From assembly GCF_001506075.1 (NCBI RefSeq), contig NZ_KQ947475.1, forward strand, positions 3,168,631 through 3,232,630: a DNA stretch of 64,000 bases, written 5' to 3'. The first letter of the stretch is position 1. Each line of letters starts with the position of its first letter. This stretch comes from Vibrio sp. MEBiC08052 (GTDB lineage: Bacteria; Pseudomonadota; Gammaproteobacteria; Enterobacterales; Vibrionaceae). This document shows positions 48,487-58,863 of the stretch, piece by piece. The notes beneath the pieces were generated by a model that searched no databases, had not been told where the DNA came from, and was given only the letters and a program-made list of their open reading frames with translations. The position numbers were made by a program, and so were the translations under genes.

Positions 48487-49750
48487 GGAAAAAACCTTCT
48501 GGTAATGGTGTTGTTTTTACTATTGTATCCTCAGTTAAATCAGTTACATCAATTAAGCCTTGATACCCTAATCCCTTTCTCACTTCATCTGAAAAATCAG
48601 CCTTCTGAGGCGCGGCTAAACCTTCGTATATCCAAGTTCCTTTATTAGGACGAAATTCAGTGACATGAGTAATAGTCACTCCCCACTCTTCTAGTATTGC
48701 CAATTCATTTCTCAAGCTTTCTTCACTAGAATACATTTTTTTTGTCACATAATTATGAGTTTTACTCATCAAATTATCCGAACCATGAAATTTATAAAAT
48801 ATTTCAGTTCCATCTACTTGACGTGTTGTATACGTTTTATCCAGAAAATTGTTAACATGAAAGTCAGGTAGTACAGGAGCACCAGACTTAATTATTCTAG
48901 GATTAATTGATGAAACATTTTCATCTAACTGATGAACAACAGAACTATCTGGAGGCACTAAATGACTGTTATTCAACTCATCAATCTGTAATTTCAGATG
49001 CTTTTCTAAATCATCCAGCAGTTTTTGTACCGGCTCAAGTACAACACCAATCATTTCATCAGCTTTACCACGAATTTCGACAACCGTCTCAACAAAATCA
49101 TCCAACATTCGACAAACATTTGCAGGCGCAACTGCTTTTACTTTATTGACAACACCTTTTAAAGCATCAGCAGCTTCATCGAACAAACCAAGTAGCTTGG
49201 ATTTTGTCACCATCGAAGAGAGCTCTTTCAACTGGTCAGCAACTTTGGTCAAGACTTCCCCGGCCTGCTTCTGACCCAGTATTTTCTGTACTTTGGGATC
49301 CGCCAGAAAAGATAGGACTGGTTTCATCGCCGGGCGAATCACTCTTGCTACATCGCCTCCGGCTTTACGTAGGAACAAGAAGAAAATTTTCAAAACCCCT
49401 TTTGCTGCTGAACCCAATGTCGGAAATAAACCAATCAACGTCAGGCACAGCGCAATCCACGCCCCTTTATTACTTTTATCCTCTTTAATATTTTTACAGT
49501 TCGCAATTAAGTCCCGACAGTCCAGTATCTGGTCAACAACAGGGATGAGTCCTAATACAGTATTCGCAGCAATCTGCCCGACACTCATATCTGCATTAAA
49601 ATCTCCTTGAAGCGTTTCCCAAATCCACTGAACCGGCCCCATAACAGCATCTTTTGCTTCCTGAGCTTTCTGCTTGATATAGTCTTCGCCTGCGGTATAA
49701 GCATCTTCAAGATTGTCATAAAGCCATTCATATACATCATTGCCCCACAT
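48473..49750 (-). CDS. Type VI secretion effector with unassigned C-terminal toxin domain
   Basis: 425 residues, 3 bp after the vgrG stop, ribosome site GGGAG eight bases before the ATG. Residues about 55-140 hold the pair of hydrophobic stretches found in many VgrG-linked and Rhs effectors: NTVLGLIPVVDQILDCRDLI and WIALCLTLIGLFPTLGSAAK. A helical linker follows (about 140-290). The C-terminal 110 residues are the probable toxin: EIFYKFHGSDN, EWGVTITHVTEFRPNKGTWIYEGLAAPQ. The EG-x-AAPQ ending resembles one seen in polymorphic toxins, but I cannot name the activity; no HNH, PD-(D/E)xK or PAAR motif is visible. Delivered by the adjacent VgrG, if that gene is still functional. Confidence 0.72.
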   Translation of the reverse strand: MWGNDVYEWLYDNLEDAYTAGEDYIKQKAQEAKDAVMGPVQWIWETLQGDFNADMSVGQIAANTVLGLIPVVDQILDCRDLIANCKNIKEDKSNKGAWIALCLTLIGLFPTLGSAAKGVLKIFFLFLRKAGGDVARVIRPAMKPVLSFLADPKVQKILGQKQAGEVLTKVADQLKELSSMVTKSKLLGLFDEAADALKGVVNKVKAVAPANVCRMLDDFVETVVEIRGKADEMIGVVLEPVQKLLDDLEKHLKLQIDELNNSHLVPPDSSVVHQLDENVSSINPRIIKSGAPVLPDFHVNNFLDKTYTTRQVDGTEIFYKFHGSDNLMSKTHNYVTKKMYSSEESLRNELAILEEWGVTITHVTEFRPNKGTWIYEGLAAPQKADFSDEVRKGLGYQGLIDVTDLTEDTIVKTTPLPEGFFHAEN

Positions 49751-49753
49751 GAA

Positions 49754-51954
49754 TTACTCTCCCAGCAAACTATCAAGGCGATTCACAACCTTAGAAATTG
49801 ATTCTCTGGGAGTATCAACAAAGGCTTCATCGGAAATATAGTGAATACGGGCAACACCGTTAGGTACATTCTCAAGTTTGGCGTATCCATCCTCATCCAA
49901 TGTGCCTGTTAACTCAGTACCGTCACTCAGAACCGCTTTATATTTTGTACCTGCATATGGCTGTAACTCAGGATCCATATAGAAGAACTCCATGATATGT
50001 TTTTTTTCTTCCTGAATGAGAGCCTTGGCATTGAATGGCATCTCACCCGCAAACCCACTGCCACTCCCGGCACTACCGCCAGAGTTCAGATTCACCCCGG
50101 CACCGCTGAGGGAGACACCTGACGGGTCAACTTTAACGAAGCTGCCACCGGCTTTGAGGGTGATTTCATTCCCGGCTTCGATGATGACTTGCTCACCGGC
50201 TTTAATGTGGATTTCTGTACCCGCTTCATTGACCCACACTTTGCCTGCTTTGACATGCAACTCGCCTTCAATCATCAGCGTCTGGCTTTTGGCGATTTTG
50301 GTGCGCGCTTCACCGCTGACCGTATGATGGTCATTGACCTTGATATGGCTGTAGCGGTCATTGTCGATGGTGGTACTTTGATTATGTTTGATATGCGTGG
50401 TTGCATCGTTTTCAACCAGCGTGTCGGTATCTTTTTGCGCGTGCAGATAGATTTTCTCACTGCCCGACTGGTCTTCAAAACTCAGCTCGTTGTAACCGTC
50501 ACCTTGGTGAGTCTCGGTGCGGATCACCGTCTTGGTTTTGTGCTCCGGCAGCGGATACGGGGTGACGTTATTGGCATTGTATGTTCGCCCGGTGATGATC
50601 GGTTGATCCGGGTCGCCATTAAGGAAATGCACCACCACTTCATGACCGACACGCGGAATAGCCATCATGCCGTACTGCGCACCGGCCCAACCTTGTGTGA
50701 CACGCAACCAGCAAGAGCTTTGCTCATTTGAGCTGCCGTAACGTCCCAAGGGAACTGCACTTTCACCCGGCCATGCTCATCACAGTAGATCTCTTCCCCT
50801 TCGGGGCCGACCACTGTTCCCATCGTCGGGAACTTGAGGATCGGTTTACTGCGCGGTGTCATCTGCCACACCTGATCACCGGGAATGGCAGCAAACTGGT
50901 TGGCATATGTAGTGGCACCGCTGCCACCGGACTCTTCCAGCGCCTGCGGCTGGCTGCCCTGATGGGCGACCTGAATCAGCAGATAATTGCGATTCATCTC
51001 ACTGTCGAAGTGCTCCATCAAATCAAACCGCTGACCGGCCTGAAGCTGTGCGTCGTTACTTTTACCGCTGAAGGTATGTGCTTGTCGGCGCAGCGCTTCA
51101 AGGCGGATCTGCGTAAATGCCTGACCCGTGGTGTCGTCTTTAAACCGCCCCGGGTGGTCAAAATGTTCATAGTCACCGCGCTGGTAACTCATATCCGAAG
51201 CGGTGGCCGAGTGCGTAATATTGTAAGACGGCTTTTTAAAACTGTAATCGCTCAGCTGCACATCACTGACTTGTGTCTGTTTGTGCTCGGTCAAAGTTGA
51301 GACGTAGGGTTGCTCAAACACCCCACCGGACAAGGCGTTATACGGCACCGGCATGGCAAGACGGCCGAACCCTTCGGGATTGTCGGTGATGACTAAAACA
51401 TGCTTGTCTTGCTGATGCTCAAAGCGGTACATCAGCCCTTCTTCAGCCGCCAGACGGTGGAAGAATTCTAAATCGGTCTCACGGTACTGAACGCAGTATT
51501 CCCGTTTGGCGCACTCACGCCGCACCGAAAATGCGTAATCATTGATATTCATTTCCTGAAACAGCACCGAGAGAATTTCCGGCACGTCCAGTTGCTGGAA
51601 AATCCGGCTGTTATGGCGCAGCGACAGTCTTTCCAGTGACGGCACCAAGGTGAGTGAATAAAAGGTATGATGGTGACCGGTATCGCCCCGGCTGAAATTG
51701 CGGATAATGCCGTGAACTTTTTGCACGACCTCATGATCGCGCAGCACTTCAAGCAGTGCGGTGCTATCGACCATCTGCTCGAAACTCAGGTCGCTGTTGC
51801 GACTGGCAATATCGATGGTATAGCGATAGCCATAAACCGGCTGGCCTTGATCATCGACTGAATCTGAGATGGACTCGATCCCCTGATAGTCACGGACCAC
51901 CAATGTCTCATCATTGACACCATCGATGGTGAGCCTGAACCCTAACGTTGCCAT
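49754..51954 (-). pseudogene. vgrG: vgrG (T6SS spike) with a single-base frameshift
   Basis: The start at 51954 (GAAGGG ribosome site) gives MATLGFRLTIDG, the normal VgrG beginning. The frame runs through the gp27-like domain to VKVQFPWD, where the next codons should give [12 protein letters not shown]. At 50743/50744 a base is missing (minus strand GGGACGTTACGG where GGGACCGTTACGG is expected), and the first frame stops 26 codons later. The second frame carries the rest intact: [20 protein letters not shown], the gp5-like needle repeats, and a C-terminal transthyretin-like extension ([28 protein letters not shown]) that often docks effectors. Restored length is 733 residues. This is either a real inactivating deletion or an assembly error; the rest shows no decay. 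Confidence 0.85.
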
Positions 51955-52320
51955 GTAAACACCCTTCGTGTTGCTTTCTTTATGATTGTTGGAACATGGT
52001 GACTGGTATTTTTTCAACCAAGCCTTTCCTGATTCACCACGCTACCGCAGCCAGATGATTTATATGAAATAAAAATTGATCTGCAAGTCGGACCATTATA
52101 TGCAACATGCAGGTCAGGATTCACGCATTATCAAGTCAGTTTGATTTTGGGAAGGCTGTTTTTTGAATGAAGATAACATTTTTGCGTTCAGCCTGATGGC
52201 ATACAACTCAATCAGCTCATCAGGCAGCAGCAAAACATGGCCGATAGAAAATCCACATTTTGCTGCGGACTTGCATCGACTGGTGAATCTTTTATGTGTG
52301 GGGTCAGACAATTTCACCCC
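51955..52320. other. Intergenic region between vgrG and norR
   Basis: 366 bp containing the vgrG promoter region. A minus-strand frame at 52114-52317 overlaps a region that ends a few bases before the norR stop; it has a reasonably protein-like middle (GFSIGHVLLLPDELIELYAIRLNAKMLSS), but no ribosome site and no family recognised, so it is left as doubtful. No sigma-54 promoter with correct GG-N10-GC spacing was found for vgrG. Confidence 0.4.
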
Positions 52321-53880
52321 TTATTTCAGGCCGAGGCGCTTCATCAGGCGGTGCAAATTCCCCGGATTCATTTTCAACTGTTTCGCGGTAGCACTGAGAT
52401 TATTATTATTTTCCAGATAGGCACGCTGGACGAACTGAGCCTGAAACAGATCAATGGCTTCTTTGAGCCCGTGATGTTGCAGTTCGACCAGCCGGTTTTC
52501 AGACATACTTTGATCTGACGGCTCTTCCGCCCCGGAGAGATCAGCAACCTCGACGGCAAAGTTAAAATGGTGTGGCAACAACGTAATCGGCTCTGAGGGA
52601 GAGTCAGACTTGGCAATTACGGAGGCTCGGTTGATGGCATGTTCAAGCTCACGGACATTACCCGGCCAAGTGTAACGTTGAATCATACTGAGAGTTGCCG
52701 CATCCAGACTGATATTCGCTACCCCTAATTTATGTGCACATCGTTCAGCAAAAAAACCGGCAAGCAGGACGATATCTTTATCGCGCTCACGTAAAGGCGG
52801 CACAAAGATTGGAAAAACACTCAAGCGATGGTACAGATCCGCTCTGAAACGACCGGCTTTGACCTCATCATGCATCACTCGGTTCGTGGCTGCGATAATC
52901 CGGACATTGACTTTGATGTTGCGGTCATCCCCGACCCGCTGAATATCACCATACTGAAGCGCGCGCAGCAATTTGGCCTGAAGCGGGAGTGACAGTTCAC
53001 CGATTTCATCCAAAAACAGTGTGCCGTTATCCGCCAGTTCAAATTTACCTTTTCGGTGACTGATCGCACCGGTAAAAGCACCTTTGACATGGCCGAACAA
53101 CTCACTCTCAGCAACAGATTCCGGCAGTGCGGCACAGTTCAGATACACCAAAGCATTTTCAGCCCGACCGGACTGGCGGTGCAGTGCATTCGCGACCAAC
53201 TCTTTACCGACACCGGTTTCCCCCATGATCAGTACGGAAAGGTCGGTATCGGCAACCGCATCAATCTGTGATTTGAGTGCCAGCATTGACGGGGACTGCC
53301 CAATCATGTCTCCTTGCTGATTCAATGTACGGGAACGTCTTGACGCGCTGGCTTCAACCCCCGCCGTCCGTTCTAATTGCTCCATGAGTAAGGCGGTATT
53401 GAGACTGCTGGCAGCCAAAGCACTGATGATGCGCAGATCATCATCTTTGAAGCGCTCAAACTGAGTCGGGTCAAACGCATCTATCGTCACCGCACCAATC
53501 AGACGATCATCCAACATCAGGGGCAGCCCGATACAAGAATGTACCTTGAGTTCTTCTTCATGATTGGGGATCAAACCATCATAGGGATCGGGAATATCAC
53601 TGTCGGAAGGAAAGCGAACAATATCACCGGCTCTGGCAATTGCCTCAAGACGAGGGTGCTGTTGGACTTCAAACCGACGCCCCAGCACATCTTCACTGAG
53701 CCCGTTAATTGCCAGAGGAACGAACTGCTGATCCCGAAACAGTAGTAAGGCAGACGCATCACATTTCAATGTTTGCCGGATTGTTGCCAGTAACCTGTCG
53801 AATCTGTCTTGATCAGAAATACCGGATGTAATATCCAATGCAACCTGTACCCACGCTTTGCCGACCTGCTGCGTTACCAT
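52321..53880 (-). CDS. norR: Nitric-oxide-responsive sigma-54 activator NorR
   Basis: 519 residues from the ATG at 53880, with AAGGT seven bases upstream; the ATG at 53895 would give 524. GAF sensor domain (about 20-180, with [31 protein letters not shown]), AAA+ domain with Walker A GETGVGKE, the sigma-54-contact loop [13 protein letters not shown], and Walker [12 protein letters not shown], then a Fis-type HTH at the C-terminus ([25 protein letters not shown]). The order and sequence match E. coli NorR, whose GAF domain carries a mononuclear iron that binds NO. It is divergent from norV and should bind the three boxes between them. Confidence 0.93.
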   Translation of the reverse strand: MVTQQVGKAWVQVALDITSGISDQDRFDRLLATIRQTLKCDASALLLFRDQQFVPLAINGLSEDVLGRRFEVQQHPRLEAIARAGDIVRFPSDSDIPDPYDGLIPNHEEELKVHSCIGLPLMLDDRLIGAVTIDAFDPTQFERFKDDDLRIISALAASSLNTALLMEQLERTAGVEASASRRSRTLNQQGDMIGQSPSMLALKSQIDAVADTDLSVLIMGETGVGKELVANALHRQSGRAENALVYLNCAALPESVAESELFGHVKGAFTGAISHRKGKFELADNGTLFLDEIGELSLPLQAKLLRALQYGDIQRVGDDRNIKVNVRIIAATNRVMHDEVKAGRFRADLYHRLSVFPIFVPPLRERDKDIVLLAGFFAERCAHKLGVANISLDAATLSMIQRYTWPGNVRELEHAINRASVIAKSDSPSEPITLLPHHFNFAVEVADLSGAEEPSDQSMSENRLVELQHHGLKEAIDLFQAQFVQRAYLENNNNLSATAKQLKMNPGNLHRLMKRLGLK

Positions 53881-53896
53881 GGCTTTTACCTTCATC

Positions 53897-53956
53897 TTGT
53901 CGATATGACAAAAACTTTATCATAAAGACAATTTTATTTCTTTGTCAAAAAGATAA
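53897..53956. promoter_or_regulatory. Three NorR-binding boxes (enhancer sites)
   Basis: TTGTCGATATGACAA (53897-53911), TTATCATAAAGACAA (53917-53931) and TTGTCAAAAAGATAA (53942-53956) all fit the NorR pattern GT-N7-AC with flanking T/A, the first perfectly and the others with one half-site substitution. E. coli NorR needs three such sites. Confidence 0.8.
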
Positions 53957-54007
53957 AAACCGCATTCAATAAATACTAACCAATTGATATTTATTGGATT
54001 AATTTTA

Positions 54008-54023
54008 TGGCACACAACCTGCT
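54008..54023 (+). promoter_or_regulatory. Sigma-54 promoter of norVW
   Basis: TGGCACACAACCTGCT has GG (54009-54010) and GC (54021-54022) with ten bases between, as sigma-54 requires. It lies 45 bp before norV and 50 bp after the last NorR box. Confidence 0.82.
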
Positions 54024-54066
54024 CTTATCCAAACAACTGTGATAACCGTTTTAAGGTAAGAGAACA

Positions 54067-55539
54067 ATGACGATTCATGTAAAAAATAATATTCACTGGG
54101 TTGGACAACGTGACTGGGAAGTACAGGACTTTCACGGTACAGAATATAAAATCACCAAAGGAACCAGCTACAACAGCTATCTGATTCGCGAAGAAAAAAC
54201 CGTTCTGATCGATACGGTTGATCACCGTTTCAGCACTCAATTCCTGCAAAATCTGGAGATGGAAATCGATTTGAACACAATCGACTTTATCGTGGTCAAT
54301 CATGCTGAAGAAGATCACTCAGGCGCGCTGTCTGCACTGATGGATAAAATCCCCGGAACTCCTATTTATTGTACTGAAGCGGCCATCGACTCAATTGTCG
54401 GCCACCATCATCATCCTGAGTGGAATTTCAGAACGGTTAAAACCGGCGATACCCTTGATATCGGTAATGGCAAGCAACTGATTTTTGTTGAAGCCCCGAT
54501 GTTGCACTGGCCAGACAGTATGATGACCTATCTCACCGGCGATGCGGTGCTGTTCAGTAACGATGCCTTTGGTCAGCACTACTGCGATGAACATCTGTTT
54601 AACGATGAAGTCGATCAGAACGAATTGATGGAGCAGTGCCTGCGTTACTACTCCAATATCCTGACCCCGTTCAGCAGCCTGGTCACGGCAAAAATTAAAG
54701 AGGTGCTCAGCTTTAATCTGCCGGTAGATATGATCGCCACGTCTCACGGTATTGTGTGGCGCGATAATCCGACTCAGATTGTGCACCAGTATTTAGCGTG
54801 GGCGGATCACTACCAAGAAGATCGGATCACGATTCTGTACGATTCGATGTCGAACAATACCCGGATGATGGCCGATGCGATTGCTCAGGGATTCTACGAT
54901 GTTGACCCGAAAGTGGCGGTAAAAGTATTTAACGTTGCCAAACATGATAAAAATGAAATTCTGGCCAATGTGTTTCGTTCGAAAGGTATCTTTGTCGGCT
55001 CATCGACCATGAATAACGTGATGATGCCCAAAATTGCCGGTATGCTGGAAGAGATCACCGGGCTGCGGTTCAAAAACAAAAAAGCTGCCGCATTTGGTAG
55101 TTATGGCTGGAATGGCGGTGCCGTTGACCGTATCCATGCGCGTTTAACCGATGCCGGATTTGAAACCACGTTAAGCCTGAAAACCAAGTGGCGTCCCGAC
55201 GGTCAAGCCATGCGTACCTGCCGTGAGCATGGCCGTCAGGTTGCGAAGTTGTGGGCACTGAGCAATGAAGGACTGGTCACACAATCTCCCGGCCAGACAG
55301 CTCCCAAGCCAACTGAAAGCGCGACACCGCCGGTAGCCGATTCACACCCGGCGGATTGCCAGTGCATGATCTGTACGGTTTGTAACTGGGTTTACGACCC
55401 GGCTCTCGGTGAACCCAATCAGGGAGTCGCTCCGGGCACACCATGGGACGACGTACCGGACTATTTTCTTTGCCCTGAATGCCATTTAGGCAAAGAGGTG
55501 TTTGTTGAACACGGGAACAATGGTCAGGAGGCTGCTTAA
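54067..55539 (+). CDS. norV: Flavorubredoxin NorV (nitric oxide reductase)
   Basis: 490 residues, full length. The N-terminal metallo-beta-lactamase-like domain has diiron ligands in NHAEEDHSG (His79, Glu81, Asp83), the flavodoxin domain begins near [19 protein letters not shown] (about 259), and the C-terminal rubredoxin domain has [13 protein letters not shown] and CPECHLG, the two Cys pairs for iron. It reduces NO to N2O under anaerobic conditions, taking electrons from NorW. Ribosome site AAGGTAAGAG. norW follows with a one-base overlap. Confidence 0.96.
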   Translation: MTIHVKNNIHWVGQRDWEVQDFHGTEYKITKGTSYNSYLIREEKTVLIDTVDHRFSTQFLQNLEMEIDLNTIDFIVVNHAEEDHSGALSALMDKIPGTPIYCTEAAIDSIVGHHHHPEWNFRTVKTGDTLDIGNGKQLIFVEAPMLHWPDSMMTYLTGDAVLFSNDAFGQHYCDEHLFNDEVDQNELMEQCLRYYSNILTPFSSLVTAKIKEVLSFNLPVDMIATSHGIVWRDNPTQIVHQYLAWADHYQEDRITILYDSMSNNTRMMADAIAQGFYDVDPKVAVKVFNVAKHDKNEILANVFRSKGIFVGSSTMNNVMMPKIAGMLEEITGLRFKNKKAAAFGSYGWNGGAVDRIHARLTDAGFETTLSLKTKWRPDGQAMRTCREHGRQVAKLWALSNEGLVTQSPGQTAPKPTESATPPVADSHPADCQCMICTVCNWVYDPALGEPNQGVAPGTPWDDVPDYFLCPECHLGKEVFVEHGNNGQEAA

Positions 55540-56681
55540 TGAATGCTCCGCTGATTATTATTGGTAGCGGCTTTGCCGCTTACCAACTGGTCAAAACATT
55601 ACGGCGTAAAAATAGCGATCTGCCGATCCAGTTGTTTACCGCCGATAGTGGCGACGAGTACAACAAACCGGATCTGAGCCATGTGTTTACCCGCCAGCAG
55701 ACCGCCGATGACCTGATATCGGCCAAGGGACAAGCATTTGCAATGCAGCATCAAATTGAGCTCTTCGCAAATACCAGAGTTGATGAAATTGATCCGAACA
55801 CTCACACAATCACGGCCAACGGGAGCCGTTATCATTTTTCTAAGCTGGTACTGGCAACCGGCGGCAGCTCATTTATTCCGAAATTGCACGGAGATGCGGT
55901 GAATCAAGTGATGACTCTGAACAGTCTGGCAGAATACCGGACATCACAGCACCGGATCGCCCGTGCCCAACGTATTGTGATTATGGGCGGTGGCCTGATC
56001 GGTACAGAGCTGGCAATGGATCTGTGTGCCAGCGGTAAGCAAGTACAGATTGTCGAACCCAGTGCTCACCTGATGGAAAACCTGATGCCTGCTTTTGTTG
56101 CAACAGCACTTGAAAAACAGTTACGTCATGATGGGGTAAACATTGCCTGTCTCGACTATGTTGTCTCAGTCGAACACGATGAAAGTGACCTCATCGCAGT
56201 AACCAGCCAAGGTTCACGATATCAGGCAGACTGCATCATCTCTGCCGCCGGAATCATCCCCAATACGGCGCTGGCACAGCAAGCCGGTGTAGCAGTCAAT
56301 CGTGGGATTGTGGTCGATAAGCAGATGAAAACATCAGTTGATGATATTTATGCGCTTGGTGACTGCGCGGAGATTAATGGTCAGGTCATGGCATTTTTAC
56401 AACCGATTGTGCTCAGTGCCAATGTACTGGCGAGTCAGTTACTGACTAACACTGGTGAACTGACACTTCCCCCCATGATTACGAAAGTGAAAACACCTCG
56501 CTATCCGATTCAGCTCGGGGGAAACAGTCACACGGCCGCCAGCTGGCAAATCAGTATGACCGAACAAGGCATTGTCGCGAAAGCTTATGATCAGAGTCAG
56601 CGCTTTTGTGGCTTCGTTGTGACGCAAGAAAATGTCAGTCAAACATTCCCGCTACTGCGTGAACTTCAGGCAAGTAATTAG
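55539..56681 (+). CDS. norW: NADH:flavorubredoxin reductase NorW
   Basis: 380 residues. FAD-binding IIGSGFAAYQLVKTLRRK, NAD-binding IVIMGGGLIGTELAMDLCASG and the FAD-contact motif DIYALGDCAE are in the right order for the rubredoxin reductase family. It passes electrons from NADH to the rubredoxin domain of NorV. It overlaps norV by one base, so the two are co-translated under NorR control. Confidence 0.95.
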   Translation: MNAPLIIIGSGFAAYQLVKTLRRKNSDLPIQLFTADSGDEYNKPDLSHVFTRQQTADDLISAKGQAFAMQHQIELFANTRVDEIDPNTHTITANGSRYHFSKLVLATGGSSFIPKLHGDAVNQVMTLNSLAEYRTSQHRIARAQRIVIMGGGLIGTELAMDLCASGKQVQIVEPSAHLMENLMPAFVATALEKQLRHDGVNIACLDYVVSVEHDESDLIAVTSQGSRYQADCIISAAGIIPNTALAQQAGVAVNRGIVVDKQMKTSVDDIYALGDCAEINGQVMAFLQPIVLSANVLASQLLTNTGELTLPPMITKVKTPRYPIQLGGNSHTAASWQISMTEQGIVAKAYDQSQRFCGFVVTQENVSQTFPLLRELQASN

Positions 56682-56788
56682 TTCAGGTAACCGATGAGTT
56701 CAGATAACCAATGAGTTAGCACGAGCAATGCGCTGGCCCAAAAAAGAACAGATAAATCAATACAATAAATTATGAGTCGATAAATATC

Positions 56789-57343
56789 ATGAATATTAGT
56801 TTTGCAGAACCAGAACGGTTAAAAGAAATCTTTGACGGCGAAAATCGCGAAGAGTGGCAAAGAACCAGCCATATCATTGGCAGCCTTGCATTGAAAGAAC
56901 ATGAAGTCATCGCTGACATCGGTGCCGGCACCGGTTACTTCTCTAATCTATTCTCACAGATCATCCGTCAGGGAAAAATCTACGCGATTGATTGCGAGCC
57001 TAATATGGTAGCTTATATGCAAGCGCGGTTTTCTGATCAGACGTTTGCCAATGTCCGGGTTATTTTATCGCAACGCGACGATCCGTGTATTCCTGCTGAT
57101 GTCGAGACCGTATTCATGGCCAACACATACCGTTTTATTCAGGAGCGTGATGCGTTTTTGCTCAAAATGCGCGAGCAGACAACCCGTGATACGAAATTTG
57201 TTTTCGTCGATTACAAAGGCAGCAATGCCCGGGTCTCACCCCAACAGGCGATGAATGAAGTCCGGCAAGCCGGGTTTGAAGTGATCGATTTTGATATCGA
57301 CGGTTGCCCCGATCACTATATTCTGACGTTTAAGGCCGGTTAA
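56789..57343 (+). CDS. Class I SAM-dependent methyltransferase
   Basis: 184 residues. SAM-binding motif I ADIGAGTGYFSNLFSQI (about 45-61) and motif II AIDCEPNMV follow a short helical lead (FDGENREEWQRTSHIIGSLAL). The layout is that of the Methyltransf_25/31 group that methylates small molecules or lipids. Substrate unknown. It starts 107 bp after norW with no strong ribosome site; it may be transcribed from norVW or on its own. Confidence 0.8.
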   Translation: MNISFAEPERLKEIFDGENREEWQRTSHIIGSLALKEHEVIADIGAGTGYFSNLFSQIIRQGKIYAIDCEPNMVAYMQARFSDQTFANVRVILSQRDDPCIPADVETVFMANTYRFIQERDAFLLKMREQTTRDTKFVFVDYKGSNARVSPQQAMNEVRQAGFEVIDFDIDGCPDHYILTFKAG

Positions 57344-57434
57344 AAACCTATTCCTGATTGTGCTTCCCCTCGCATTTCAGGCTGATTGAGTGACGAATCA
57401 TCATAAAAATTGCTTTGCCCTTCATACGGTGTAA

Positions 57435-57665
57435 GCAGTGTTTACAATGATGCCATTTATTTTGCGCAATGTTCGTTTGCAAGGTGTTGATTCCGTGAGC
57501 TGTCCACGTAACAGACGGATTGCTGCCTAGGGAAAAATTGCTGAATTATTACCGGCGAGTTATTTTGAGCAAGCTTGCACTGAAATTATGTTAAATGAAG
57601 TCCCTCAATATGCTGAGGATATCACCAATGGCCAGACAACTGGCCATGTCGTGATCAAGCTTTAA
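57435..57665 (+). pseudogene. C-terminal fragment of yhdH-type acrylyl-CoA reductase, with nonsense codon
   Basis: In frame: MPFILRNVRLQGVDSVSCP, NRRIAA, a TAG at 57528-57530 where the family has Trp, then GKIAELLPASYFEQA and EVPQYAEDITNGQTTGHVVI. This is the C-terminal 70 residues of the YhdH/YhfP zinc-free alcohol dehydrogenase family. The upstream nine-tenths of the gene are missing. The ATGGCCAG-ACAA-CTGGCCAT hairpin at 57628-57647 falls inside the remnant. Confidence 0.75.
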
Positions 57666-57687
57666 AATTCTATAAAATAAGTCCCAT

Positions 57688-57936
57688 TCAGGGCCTTACG
57701 TCATCCAACCCCATATCTTCGACCCGCTTGGCAATTAACTTGCCACATTCTTCTTTTATGATATTTCGCAACCACTCCTGTGTGGATGAATGTTCGCAGC
57801 GAGGATGCCAAATGCGATGGACACTCAGGTAGTGTTCAAAAATCATTCTGTGTTCGGATTTATTATATATGCGGCCTGTGCTCTCATCACCTGAAGCCGC
57901 TTTTACCACCATATCAGTTAGCATTAGTTTTGGCAT
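57688..57936 (-). pseudogene. Probable IS5-family transposase N-terminal remnant
   Basis: 82 codons. MPKLMLTD followed by GRIYNKSEHRMIFE resembles the N-terminal DUF4096 region of IS5-type transposases (MLTD...W..., GRIY(D/N)K..HR(M)..E(G)IL). The middle and end do not follow the family, as expected after frameshifts. No inverted repeats could be defined. It lies between the yhdH fragment and the NRPS cluster. It may be an unrelated small gene. Confidence 0.42.
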
Positions 57937-58029
57937 GGTGTTGTTAATTTATTTCTTGGAAAAACAAATTATAACCCTTTACCATACCACTCAAAAAGTC
58001 ATCATGAAAAATCAACATCCCCTTGTCCA

Positions 58030-58794
58030 TTAAATATGATTTTCATTAATAACCTCACCCATTAAATTTAGTATTTCATCTTCATGTTCAAATATATAAA
58101 AATGAGAACCACTATATATTTTATAGTTAAATTTATTTAATGTGTGTTTTTCCCAAGCTAGCAATTCTGATTGACTAGCTAGCAAGTCTTTATCTGCACC
58201 TAATATTATCAATGGGATATCTAGGGATTCTGAATCATTATATATATATGATTCATCTAATAAAAAATCATTCCGCATAATAGGTAACAGTATATTTAGT
58301 AGATCATCATCATCTAAAATAAATGAAGGTGTACCATCAAATGCCTTCAGTGTACGAACAAGATCTAATTTTGACTGACTGGAGATCTTATCATATTGGC
58401 GAGGTAAATGAGGAGCACGTTTCGCAGAAAGTATCATGTGCTCAGCCATTCTAAGACTTTTATTTCTTATCTCCTTCATTAATTCAAAGCAAACCAAACA
58501 TCCCAGACTATGTCCAAAACATATATATGGTTTGTCCAAGAAATGTTGGATTGATTCTAAAAGTCCATTGACCAAACTAGGCATATGCACTACGTGATCT
58601 TCATGCATCCGTTCAGCACGTCCGGGAAGCTGAACGATACAAACTTCAACATTATTTCTCTCAAATAATACTTCTGCCCATTTTTTATATCCTTGAGCCG
58701 TACCACCAGCATGTGGAAAAATAAATATCCTTTTTTCTGCATCTTTATTTTTTTTGGGGCAATACAACCATCTATCATCTATATTTAAATCCAT
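58030..58794 (-). CDS. Type II thioesterase of the NRPS cluster
   Basis: 254 residues. FIFPHAGGTAQGYKKWAEVL at the N-terminus, catalytic GHSLG with Ser96, Asp201 in ILGADKD and His231 in YSGSHFYIF are the landmarks of external (GrsT/TycF-like) thioesterases, which remove misprimed or stalled acyl groups from carrier domains. QLPGRAERM is also typical. The DNA is notably AT-rich compared with the neighbours left of 57.4 kb. It is the last gene of the minus-strand cluster, 69 bp after the ThrRS gene. Confidence 0.9.
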   Translation of the reverse strand: MDLNIDDRWLYCPKKNKDAEKRIFIFPHAGGTAQGYKKWAEVLFERNNVEVCIVQLPGRAERMHEDHVVHMPSLVNGLLESIQHFLDKPYICFGHSLGCLVCFELMKEIRNKSLRMAEHMILSAKRAPHLPRQYDKISSQSKLDLVRTLKAFDGTPSFILDDDDLLNILLPIMRNDFLLDESYIYNDSESLDIPLIILGADKDLLASQSELLAWEKHTLNKFNYKIYSGSHFYIFEHEDEILNLMGEVINENHI

Positions 58795-58863
58795 ATCCTA
58801 AACCTAACCAAATTATAACCTAACAGATTGCCAAATCTCTTAGGTTATAATAGAAAATAATAT

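Noticed and set aside
51955..52140. Sigma-54 promoter for vgrG
   Set aside because: A TGG...TTGC sequence exists on the minus strand, but the GG to GC spacing is 8 rather than 10.
52114..52317. 67-codon frame between vgrG and norR
   Set aside because: No ribosome site; I could not connect it to a family. Left as intergenic with a note.
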